Position numbers and translations under genes: made by a program. The notes under the pieces are model-generated. The model did no database searches. It was not told the DNA's origin and worked only from the letters and a program-made list of their open reading frames with translations. This document shows positions 1 to 6,661 of a stretch of DNA of 8,342 nt, piece after piece. Source of the DNA: Opitutales bacterium (GTDB lineage Bacteria > Verrucomicrobiota > Verrucomicrobiia > Opitutales > Intestinicryptomonadaceae); the NCBI GenBank assembly GCA_017526045.1, contig JAFXRX010000292.1:1-8342 (forward strand), written 5' to 3'. Position 1 is the first letter of the stretch, and each line of letters starts with the position of its first letter.

Positions 1-659
1 CAACGGGCGCAAGAAACAAAAGCGACGTCCGCTGGGGCGGCCTGGTAGGCATAACATTGTTCATGATTTTGACTGCGGTTGCGGCAATCGTGATTGTGGC
101 GGGCGCGTACGGCGACAAGGAAACTGCGGCAAAACTCGTTTCCGAAGGCAAGTCCACCCTCAACGCAACGGCAGTAATGCCATTTGTCCTCGGCTCTTCC
201 GCGGGCAAAATCTGCATGTTCCTGCTGGCTCTTGCGGCATTCCCCGCGGCGTGCTTCTCGGCGATGATTGCGGCAAACTCCTTCAAGACGATGCTGCCTA
301 AAATCAACGCAAACGCATCTGTGGCAGTGGGCGGCATTGCCGCTATAATCCTCGCAGTTACGGGGGTTGCGGAGCATGCCGACAAAGTGTTCAACTTCTT
401 TGGCGCGAGCTTCGCCCCGATTTGCGGCATGCTGGCTGCCGACTATTTGCTCTCGGGCGGCAAGTGGTCCGGCGCGAGGGCGGGCTTCAACCCCGCGGGC
501 TGGATTGCATGGGCCATCGGCTTTGCAATCGGAGTTTTGCCGATGTTCGGATACCTTGAATCGCTGCTTTTCAACCCCGTAATTTCATTCTTCGCGGGCG
601 CAATAATCTACGCGCTCTGCATGAAGGCGGGCTTAAAGTCAAAGCTCTTGGACGAATAA
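1..659 (+). CDS. NCS1-like (purine/cytosine permease-type) transporter, C-terminal part
   Basis: This is the 3' part of an inner-membrane transporter whose beginning lies left of the window. The reading frame is open from base 3 and stops with TAA at 657-659. About 218 residues are visible, with roughly six hydrophobic stretches: around FMILTAVAAIVIVAG, ICMFLLALAAFPAACFSAMI, SVAVGGIAAIILAVTGV, FFGASFAPICGMLAADYLL, GWIAWAIGFAIGVLPMFG and ISFFAGAIIYALCM. The FAPICGMLAADYLL segment followed by a short basic loop and GFNPAGWIAWAIG resembles the end of CodB-like nucleobase:cation symporters, where a PPxxGVMxxDY-type helix is followed by a GxN loop and two final helices. By family knowledge such proteins import cytosine, purines or related compounds with a cation, but the substrate cannot be read here. 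The family call rests on recall of motif style, so another APC-fold permease remains possible. A TTG at 57 is an internal codon, not a start. A hairpin terminator follows the stop directly. Confidence 0.55.
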   Translation, partial: TGARNKSDVRWGGLVGITLFMILTAVAAIVIVAGAYGDKETAAKLVSEGKSTLNATAVMPFVLGSSAGKICMFLLALAAFPAACFSAMIAANSFKTMLPKINANASVAVGGIAAIILAVTGVAEHADKVFNFFGASFAPICGMLAADYLLSGGKWSGARAGFNPAGWIAWAIGFAIGVLPMFGYLESLLFNPVISFFAGAIIYALCMKAGLKSKLLDE

Positions 660-679
660 ATTTTACAATCCAAAACGCG

Positions 680-713
680 AAAAAATCCGCCGTTTTTTTT
701 CGGCGGATTTTTT
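680..713. terminator. Bidirectional rho-independent terminator between transporter and ligA
   Basis: A perfect 13-bp inverted repeat (AAAAAATCCGCCG at 680-692, CGGCGGATTTTTT at 701-713) encloses an all-T 8-nt loop. It lies 20 nt after the transporter stop and 20 nt past the ligA stop on the other strand. The A/T flanks give a U-run after the GC stem in either direction, so it can end both convergent transcripts. Confidence 0.9.
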
Positions 714-733
714 TGGCGATTTTTTTGAGTTTT

Positions 734-2931
734 TTAAAAATCGAAAAGCGACATTTGCCCTCCGCCGGAATTTTTCGCGCCCGAATTATTTTCGGATTTT
801 TTAGTTTCCTTTTCGTCCGCTTTCACGCCGAAGCCCGCGGAATTTTCGGCTGCCTTGAGCATTTCCAAAAATTCCACCTCGCTTAGAATTTTCACGCCGA
901 GCTCGCGCGCCTTGCTAAGCTTTGTTGAATTTTCGCTCGCGCTTATGAGGTAGTCGGTGGATTTCCCAACGCCCGAGCCGACCCTGCCGCCGTAGGATTC
1001 GATGAGGCGCTTTGCGTCGCTTCTGCCCATGGAATTGAGAGTTCCCGTAAGCACAAAAATTTTGCCGCCGAACGCCGCCGACTGCGCGGACTCCTCTACT
1101 TTTAAATTCAGCCCGCTTTCTTTCAGGCGGTTTATTATGCGCAAATTCTCCCCGCTTTTGAAAAACTCCAAGACCGAAAAAACAATGCGCTCGCCCACCC
1201 CCGATATGTCGGAAAGAGCCTTCATGTCCGCAGCCATAAAAGAATCGAGGCTTTTGAACGCAAGCGCAAAATCCTTCGCCGCGCGCTCGCCGACGTATGG
1301 AATGCCGAGCCCCGCGATGAGCCGCCAGAGCTCGCGCGTCTTGCTTTCCTCTATCGCGCCAAGCAAATTTTCAACCGACTTTTGCTTGAAGTTTTTTATG
1401 CGGTACAAAGCCTCGGAATTAAGCGAGTAGATGTCGGCGAAATTTTTTACAAGCCCAAGCTGCGCAAGCTGCGAGACGACCGCCTCGCCAAGCCCGTCAA
1501 TATCCATGCAGCCGCGCGAGGCAAAGTGGATTATGCGCCTGCGCATCTGCTCGGGGCATTCGGGATTTATGCACCTTAAAACAGCCTCCTCTATGCTGCG
1601 CACAAGCGGCGCGCCGCATTCGGGGCAATGCGTCGGGGCTTTGTATGACACGCTGTTTGGCTTGCGCTCCTCGGGCAGCACGCGCACAACATCGGGGATG
1701 ATTTCCCCCGCCTTCTCGATTTCGGCGACGTCGCCTATGCGGATGTCCTTGCGCGCGATTTCGTCGAAGTTGTGCAAAGTCGCGCGCGAGACGTTCGTGC
1801 CCGAAAGCTGCACGGGCCTGCGCCCGCCCTCGAACTGCGCGTCTTCAAGCTCCGCGACGGGCGTTATCGCGCCCGTTCTGCCGACCTGCAGCGTTATATC
1901 GTAAATGCGCGCCTTGGCGCGGGCGGGCTTGTATTTCCAGGCGGTCGCCCAGCGCGGGAACTTGCTCGTCCAGCCCGCGAGGGAGTAAAGCGACATGTCG
2001 TCGAGCTTCACGACTGCGCCGTCGGTGTTGAAGTCAAAGCCCCTGCGCTCCTCGTCGAGCTCCAAAATTTTCGAATAGACTTCGTCTATGCCAAAAGCAA
2101 TTCTGTACCATTGCATGCACGGCAAGCCCAGGGATTTCAGGTATCGGGCAAGATCGCTCTGGAAGAGAATTTCGCCGCCTTCGATTTTGCCTATCGAATA
2201 AAATGTCGCAATCAGCGAGCGCTCGGAAAGAACCTTTTGTCGAGCAGCTTTAAAGTGCCCGATGTCAGGTTGCGCGGGTTTGCGTAAAGCTGGGCTTTTT
2301 TTTGCTCGGCGGGAGCCTCCCCTGAGCCCTCGAACTGAGCCTGGAGCTGCCTTGCAAACTCCTCCTCCTGGGCTGCGCGGATTTTTTCAAACTCCGAATT
2401 TGCCATGACAGCCTCGCCGCGCACCTCCAAAAGCTCGGGGATGCTGTCGCCATTCAGGGCAAGCGGAATGTTTTTTATGACGGAAACGTTGCATGTGATG
2501 TCGTCGCCGACGCTGCCGTTGCCGCGCGTAAGAAGGCGCGAGAGCTTTCCATTTTCGTAGACTGCCGAAATTCCCGCGCCGTCGATTTTGGGCTCGACGA
2601 CATATTTCAAATCGCCCCGCGCGCTTACCGCCTTGCGCAGGCGCTCGTCGAACTCCCTTAAATCCTCGAGCGTGAAGGCGTTGTCCAGGCTTAGCATTTT
2701 AGAGAGGTGGGCGCGCTTTTCAAAGCCGCTTGAAGAGTCGTCGCCGACTTTTTGCGTGGGCGAATTTTCGTCGTAAAATTCGGGATGCGCCGCCTCGAGG
2801 TCGCGCAGCCTGCGCAGGAGGCGATCGTATTCGGCGTCGCTTATGGCGGGGGCGTTTTCGACGCGGTAAAGCCTCTCGTATTCGGCGAGCGTTTTTCTGA
2901 GGTTTGCAATCTGCTGCGCGGCATTTTCCAT
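734..2931 (-). pseudogene. ligA: NAD-dependent DNA ligase LigA, broken by one -1 frameshift
   Basis: LigA seals nicks in replication and repair by NAD-dependent self-adenylation. The first frame runs from ATG at 2931 (MENAAQQIANLRKTL, the usual LigA beginning; GGAG lies 11 nt upstream) to a TGA at 2212-2214. The rest continues in another frame to 734. Restoring one base near 2225 gives about 732 aa, against 671 in E. coli. In order: domain Ia (SDAEYDRL, SPTQKVG); adenylation domain with EPKIDG, catalytic Lys115 as in E. coli, TRGNGSVGDDIT, LEVRGE and ANPRN; DGAVVK and WKYKP motifs (about 304-336); OB fold with QVGRTGAITPVA; zinc finger Cys436, 439, 454, 459; helix-hairpin-helix region (GLGIPYVGE, DISGVGERI); BRCT at about 621-695; and a linker ending QMSLFDF. 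A Glu/Gln-rich insertion of roughly 15 aa precedes ANPRN. Because ligA is normally essential, the break may be a sequencing or assembly indel. If real, the gene is a recent pseudogene. Confidence 0.9.
2215..2238 (-). other. Frameshift site in ligA
   Basis: Reading leftward, the first frame goes ...LLDKRFFPSAR and stops. From 2224 downward the -1 frame reads ERSLIATFYSIG and continues without interruption into the C-terminal LigA part. Compared with the usual LLDPxxVxxRxL spacing, adding one base around the TTTCC (2229-2225) restores the expected length. No classical X-XXY-YYZ slippery heptamer is in register here, so programmed frameshifting is unlikely. Confidence 0.85.
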
Positions 2932-2934
2932 ATG

Positions 2935-2957
2935 CGCCAATACTCCATATTTTGGCG
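2935..2957 (-). promoter_or_regulatory. Small inverted repeat around the ligA ribosome-binding site
   Basis: CGCCAA (2935-2940) and TTGGCG (2952-2957) form a 6-bp inverted repeat separated by 11 bp, just upstream of the ligA ATG. On the ligA transcript the loop contains the GGAG that serves as the likely Shine-Dalgarno. It could be a weak hairpin affecting translation or a dyad operator, or it could be chance, since the arms are short. Confidence 0.25.
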
Positions 2958-3031
2958 GAAAATTCAAACACAATTTTTCCAATTCAAAAATATCAAACAT
3001 TCCGACTCCATCAAAGATTTCCAAAGTAAAT

Positions 3032-3060
3032 TTGCCCCGCGATTTGATATGCGATATAGT
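3032..3060 (+). promoter_or_regulatory. Candidate sigma70-type promoter for the phage structural operon
   Basis: TTGCCC (3032-3037, 4 of 6 to TTGACA) and TATAGT (3055-3060, 5 of 6 to TATAAT) are separated by exactly 17 bp. Transcription would begin near 3067, only a few bases before the portal ATG at 3070, and there is no Shine-Dalgarno before that ATG. This would give a leaderless or nearly leaderless message. The call rests on sequence match only. Confidence 0.4.
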
Positions 3061-3069
3061 TTGCGCATC

Positions 3070-4230
3070 ATGAACGCAAAACTATCAAACCTTGTCATGC
3101 CGCGCAGAACAAGCGCAGGCGCAATCAGAAACCTAAAACCCGAAACTCTCGCCCGCGCCCTCGAAGCCTTTGAAAGCGGAAGGCTCGGCGCAGCCGCGAG
3201 AATTTTCGAGGCAATCGCCGCCCGCGACGACCTTATTAGCGGCCTCTTTTTAAAGCGCCGCAAATGCGTGGCGCGCCTCGACGGCGAAGTCGTCGAAATC
3301 GAGGACAGCAAAGTTGCAAAAGAGCACGCAAGGGTTTTGAGGGATTTTTACTCGTCGATAGAAGCCGAAAATTTTTCCGACGCAAACGAGCGCGGGGGCC
3401 TCAGGCTTTTAATCGCGCAAATGATGAACGCAGTCGGCATGAAGTACGCCGCGCACAAGGTGCAGTACAGGCGCGATGGCTCTTCGATTTGCGCTAAATT
3501 CACGCACTACCCGCTTTGGATGTTTGAAAACACTTCGGGGAAATTGCGCCTGCTCGAGCGCGAAGGGCAGCTCTCCGAAGGCGTCGAGCTAAACGAGGGC
3601 GAATGGCTTATAACAACTTCCGACGGGCTGATGCTGCCAAGCTCCGTCGCCTACATCTTCAAGCACCTCACGCTGCGCGACTGGCTAATCTACTGCGAAA
3701 GAAACGGCATGCCAGGCGTCAAGGCAAAGACCGACGCGTACCCCGGCAGCGAGCAGTGGGACGCCGCCTGCAAGGCCGCAAGCGACTTCGGCGCGGAATT
3801 CCACGCGGTGTTTTCGCAGGGGACGGACATCGAGGCAATCGACCTTTCAAGCCGCGGCGCGCTGCCCTACCCGCAGCTCGTCGAAAGAATGGACAGGATG
3901 CTCTGCGCCCTCTGGCGCGGCGGCGACCTCGCAACAATCGGCGGCGAAAGCGCGCTGGGCTCGACTTCGCAATGGTACGAAAGCTCGCTCATCGAGGAGG
4001 ACGACGCCGAAAACATCGCGCAGACTTTGAACATGCAGGTGGACAAAACCGTAATCAGGCTCGCCTTCGGCGAAGTGAAGCCGCTCGCAAAATTCGTGCT
4101 GAGGCTTCCCGACTACGAGACGCACCTCTCGGAGCTTTCGGTAATCGAGAGGCTTGCGAAAATCGGGCTGAAGCCCGACCCGCTCAAGCTTGCAAAACGC
4201 TTCGGCTTCCCGCTAAAGGAGGAGCATTAA
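3070..4230 (+). CDS. Phage portal protein, Mu gp29-like (DUF935)
   Basis: The portal is the dodecameric ring at one capsid vertex through which DNA is packaged and to which the tail is joined. The product is 386 aa. Its N-terminal part (RNLKPETLARALEAFESGRLGA, then RIFEAIAARDDLISGLFLKRR at about 45-64) matches the style of DUF935 portals. Further family-like parts are a DWLIYCERNGMPG segment at about 204-216 and the DDAENIAQTLNMQV segment at about 311-324, followed by RLAFGE. The length is somewhat short for Mu gp29-type portals. The ATG at 3070 is chosen because MNAKLSNLVMPRR leads directly into the conserved region. The frame is open back to 2752, but that stretch is antisense to ligA and not portal-like. 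No Shine-Dalgarno precedes 3070, unlike most genes that follow, which fits the promoter placed next to it. It is the first gene of the operon, with no terminase before it. Confidence 0.85.
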   Translation: MNAKLSNLVMPRRTSAGAIRNLKPETLARALEAFESGRLGAAARIFEAIAARDDLISGLFLKRRKCVARLDGEVVEIEDSKVAKEHARVLRDFYSSIEAENFSDANERGGLRLLIAQMMNAVGMKYAAHKVQYRRDGSSICAKFTHYPLWMFENTSGKLRLLEREGQLSEGVELNEGEWLITTSDGLMLPSSVAYIFKHLTLRDWLIYCERNGMPGVKAKTDAYPGSEQWDAACKAASDFGAEFHAVFSQGTDIEAIDLSSRGALPYPQLVERMDRMLCALWRGGDLATIGGESALGSTSQWYESSLIEEDDAENIAQTLNMQVDKTVIRLAFGEVKPLAKFVLRLPDYETHLSELSVIERLAKIGLKPDPLKLAKRFGFPLKEEH

Positions 4231-4231
4231 A

Positions 4232-4957
4232 ATGCGCGCGGCCTCCACGGAAATCTTGCAGCTGCTCTGCCCCTTCGGCAACTGGCCGCACCCGCGCGGC
4301 ATGCAGGTTGTCGACGAGACCGCAGCAAAAAAAATGCGCAAAAATTTTTTATGGAGCTTTGCGCGGATTTTCGGCGGGCTGCCGATTTACATCGGCCACC
4401 CCGACGACGGCGGCAAACGCCCGGAGCTTCGCCCCGTCGGCAGAATCGAGCGCATTTGCATAACGCCGCAGGGCATTGCAATCTGCGCAAGGTACGCTGG
4501 GGACGCTTTTTTTAAAATCGCGAACTCGGGATTAAGAAGCCTCTCCGCGCGCTGGCAGATGCAGGATCTCGGCGGCGGGTTTTTCCGCCCCGTAAGGCTG
4601 ATTTCGGCGGGGCTTACGGACAGCCCCAACATTCCGCAAAGCGGGGAAATTCTGGCTGCGAGGCAATGCGCAAAAGCCCCGCTTTCGCAAATAAAAAACG
4701 CGAAAAATTCGCTCTTTCTTGTTTCGAAAAAAATCGCCCGCTGCGCGGAAAAAGCCGCGGAAATTTCAAACCAAGCCTCGCGCATAAAAAGCGAAAACAT
4801 CGACGAAAACATCGCAAGGCTCGGCGCAAAGCCCTCCGCATTCGAAATCGCCGCAATGGCCTCGCGGCTGTCGCGCGAAACCGGAATCGACTACGCTTCA
4901 AGCTTCGCGCAGGCGCGCCGCAAATATTACGGCGCAAACTCTTTCAGGCAAATTTGA
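4232..4957 (+). CDS. Phage head maturation protease with scaffold-like tail, Mu I-like
   Basis: Such proteins cleave head proteins during procapsid maturation, and their C-terminal part often acts as internal scaffold. The product is 241 aa. The N-terminal half has GLPIYIGHPDD (about 49-59), then RPVGRIERICITPQGIAICARY (about 67-88), LRSLSARW (101-108) and FRPVRLISAGLTDSPNIP (about 118-135). This order of a GHPD segment, a glycine-rich strand pair, a LSxxW segment and PVRLxSxGLTxxPN is typical of Mu-like I proteases. By analogy His56 and Ser105 are candidate catalytic residues; this is inference, not proof. From about 155 on it is Lys/Ala/Ile-rich and probably helical, as expected of a scaffold. 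It is shorter than Mu I. The ATG at 4232 follows AAAGGAGGAG (4215-4224) and overlaps nothing, with one base after the portal stop, so the two genes are probably translationally linked. Confidence 0.75.
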   Translation: MRAASTEILQLLCPFGNWPHPRGMQVVDETAAKKMRKNFLWSFARIFGGLPIYIGHPDDGGKRPELRPVGRIERICITPQGIAICARYAGDAFFKIANSGLRSLSARWQMQDLGGGFFRPVRLISAGLTDSPNIPQSGEILAARQCAKAPLSQIKNAKNSLFLVSKKIARCAEKAAEISNQASRIKSENIDENIARLGAKPSAFEIAAMASRLSRETGIDYASSFAQARRKYYGANSFRQI

Positions 4958-4994
4958 GGCGGACATAGCCTCTTCTAAATAAAAGGAAAACAAA

Positions 4995-5675
4995 ATGAAA
5001 AAGATAAAAAATAAAATTCCGCGCCTCTTCGGCGCGCTCAAAAAACACGCCTTCTGCAACATCGCCGAGGGCACGCATTCGGGCAGAATCACCCGCTCCG
5101 CGGGCGAGAACATCGAAAGCGCAAACCTGATTGTCAAGGCAAGCGAAGGCGGCATCGCCGTCGCCGACGCCGCCGACGCCCCGCTTGGCGTATGCTCCGA
5201 CTGCGGCGAAAAGGGCGAAATCCTCGACGTCGTCCTGCCGGGCTGCGCCGAAAGCTCCGTCATCTGCATTGCAAGCGGCTCCGTCAGCGAAGGCGACATC
5301 CTCTACACCGCAAACGGAGGGAAAGTTTCCGCCTCAATCGCGCCGGGCTGCCACAAAGTCGGCGTCGCGCTTTCTTCCGCATCGGGCGGAGGCGTTGTCG
5401 AAGTCGACCCGCAGGGCTTCGGCATGAAGGCGTACGAAATTCTCGCGTGCGGCCTGCATACTTGGGCGGGCGGCGCGGCGACGTCGGATTCGCTGACAAT
5501 CTCGGGCATCAAGCAGGGCGACTGCGCGTTCGCTGTTCTGGCGCAGGCGGGCGCAAACGAAACCTCCGTCAAGGCCGCAATCGACGCCGAAAACAGCCGC
5601 ATAGCGTTCACGCTCGACTCTAACGGCGCGGACAACTCGACGCTCATCAACTGGATGGTCGTAAGAAATTCTTAA
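4995..5675 (+). CDS. Capsid decoration (cement) protein, DUF2190-like
   Basis: Proteins of this type bind the outside of the matured phage head and stabilise it. The product is 226 aa. After a basic N-terminal stretch (MKKIKNKIPRLFGALKKH) comes NIAEGTHSGRITRSA, an IVKASEGGIAVADAADAPLGV segment, a GSVSEGDILYTANGGKVS stretch and VGVALSSASGGGVVEV. This beta-rich series with small residues matches DUF2190 decoration proteins in order and wording. A second part from about 153 (GLHTWAGGAATSDSLTISGI ... INWMVVRN) resembles a C-terminal add-on seen with some of these proteins. Unusual for the family are the many cysteines, including CSDC near residues 67-70. The ATG at 4995 follows AAAAGGAA (4981-4988). 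The gene sits between the protease and the capsid gene, as in many tailed phages. Confidence 0.75.
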   Translation: MKKIKNKIPRLFGALKKHAFCNIAEGTHSGRITRSAGENIESANLIVKASEGGIAVADAADAPLGVCSDCGEKGEILDVVLPGCAESSVICIASGSVSEGDILYTANGGKVSASIAPGCHKVGVALSSASGGGVVEVDPQGFGMKAYEILACGLHTWAGGAATSDSLTISGIKQGDCAFAVLAQAGANETSVKAAIDAENSRIAFTLDSNGADNSTLINWMVVRNS

Positions 5676-5691
5676 AAGGAGAAAATTAAAA

Positions 5692-6606
5692 ATGGAAGAC
5701 ATAACACCCGCACCGCAAAGCAAATTCAACGCCGCAACCTACTCCGAAGCCCTTACGGCATTCACAGTCGGCTGGCAGGACAGCGACATATCAAAAATCC
5801 TCGACTTCATCGCCCCCGCAATCCCCGTGGGCAGGCGTTTCGAATTCAAGAGGGCCGACAACGCCGAGGCTTTCTATTCGGAAAGCGACGACCTGCGCGC
5901 AATCGGCTCGGAATTCAAGCGCGTGCGCTACAGCGGCGAAAGCGTCAACGAAAAAACCCTGAACAAGGGGCTGACGATGAGGGTCGACCACGACGAGGTC
6001 GCCGACGACGACTGGCAGGAAAGATATACGCAAATCCTCCTGCAGCGGCTTCTGCGCAACGAGCTGCGCCGCGCGGTTGCGGCTCTTGAGACCATCGCAA
6101 AAACCTCGGACAGCCCGGCTGTATGGGATTCCTCCGCGAACCCCGACTCCGACATACGCGCAATGCTCTCGCTCTGCGCGGACGAAAGCGGTGTGCGCCC
6201 CAACAGAATCCTGTTCGGCGAAGACGCCTGGGCGATGCGCCTCGACAGCCTCGAAAGCCAGTCGACCGCGGTCGCGCTCAGGGCAAGCGCTCTCAATCCC
6301 GGCGAGCTTGCGGCAAAGTTCATGCTCGACGGCTGCAAGGTAATGTCGGCGCGCTACCAGCAGACGCCCTCGCAAAAGGCAAAAATCGCCTCGAACAAAA
6401 TATTCGCGTTTTGCGCGTTCGGCGGCGTCTCGAAAGACGAGCCCTCGAACCTCAAGCGCTTCTACACTCCAAGCTCGGAGGGCACGGCGTTCAAAGTGTA
6501 TCTGGAAGAGCACTCAAAGTACACCGACATCACAGTCGAGCACTATTCGAGCATCGTCGCGGCAAGCGCGCTCGGCGCGCGCGCCCTGGAAATCTCCAAC
6601 TCCTAA
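5692..6606 (+). CDS. Phage major capsid protein
   Basis: This is very probably the shell subunit of the head. The product is 304 aa, a usual size for an HK97-fold capsid protein. Recognisable parts are the early IPVGRRFEFKRADNAEAF segment (about 44-61), the SEFKRVRYSGESVNEKTLNKG stretch (about 73-93) with a long acidic and basic helix after RVDHDEVADDDWQERYTQIL, and GVRPNRILFGEDAW (167-180), which resembles the conserved (G)xRPNxLvlGxdxW block of capsid proteins. A beta-rich C-terminal region with FYTPSSEGTAFKVYLEEHSKYTD follows. The Shine-Dalgarno AAAAGGAGA (5674-5682) sits well before the ATG at 5692, 16 nt after the decoration gene stop. Position and size both fit the capsid role. I cannot tell which capsid family (Mu gpT, E-like or other) is nearest without a profile search. 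Confidence 0.75.
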   Translation: MEDITPAPQSKFNAATYSEALTAFTVGWQDSDISKILDFIAPAIPVGRRFEFKRADNAEAFYSESDDLRAIGSEFKRVRYSGESVNEKTLNKGLTMRVDHDEVADDDWQERYTQILLQRLLRNELRRAVAALETIAKTSDSPAVWDSSANPDSDIRAMLSLCADESGVRPNRILFGEDAWAMRLDSLESQSTAVALRASALNPGELAAKFMLDGCKVMSARYQQTPSQKAKIASNKIFAFCAFGGVSKDEPSNLKRFYTPSSEGTAFKVYLEEHSKYTDITVEHYSSIVAASALGARALEISNS

Positions 6607-6613
6607 AAAAAAT

Positions 6614-6647
6614 CCCGGCGCGGCGCACGCAGCAGTGCGCCCCCGGG
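6614..6647. other. GC-rich hairpin after the capsid gene
   Basis: An inner stem GGCGCAC (6622-6628) / GTGCGCC (6635-6641) with loop GCAGCA is topped up by an outer stem CCCGG (6614-6618) / CCGGG (6643-6647). It fills the gap between the capsid stop and the next gene. On the plus strand no T-run follows, so it is not a plain terminator for the operon. It could protect the 3' end of the capsid message or set the ratio of capsid to connector. On the minus strand a T-run does follow, giving terminator form with no gene there to end. Confidence 0.6.
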
Positions 6648-6661
6648 GGCATTAAAAAAAT

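Noticed and set aside
2222..2250. Programmed -1 ribosomal frameshifting in ligA
   Set aside because: The codons AAA AGG TTC TTT CCG do not form an X-XXY-YYZ heptamer that allows re-pairing in the -1 frame, and ligA is not known to use recoding.
1002..2287. Plus-strand open frames inside ligA
   Set aside because: They are antisense to conserved LigA domains and lack protein-like composition or start signals.
2932..3024. Longer ligA start at 3024
   Set aside because: The extra 31 residues (MEIFDGVGMFDIFELEK...) have no LigA counterpart; MENAAQQIANLRKTL at 2931 matches the normal start and has GGAG upstream.
2752..3069. N-terminal extension of the portal frame upstream of 3070
   Set aside because: The frame is open, but it lies antisense to the conserved ligA N-terminus, has no portal-like sequence and no ribosome-binding site; ATG 3070 leads directly into family-like sequence.
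3603..4463. 286-aa open frame on the plus strand inside portal and protease genes
   Set aside because: Arg/Ala-rich composition typical of a shadow frame in GC-rich coding DNA, and it overlaps two well-supported genes.
5150..5185. Tandem-like GCCGACGCC repeats
   Set aside because: They encode a normal Ala/Asp-rich stretch (VADAADAPLG) of the decoration protein and reflect codon choice.
5791..6513. 240-aa open frame on the minus strand
   Set aside because: It is wholly antisense to the capsid gene, has no ribosome-binding site or recognisable motif, and is explained by the GC-rich codon pattern.
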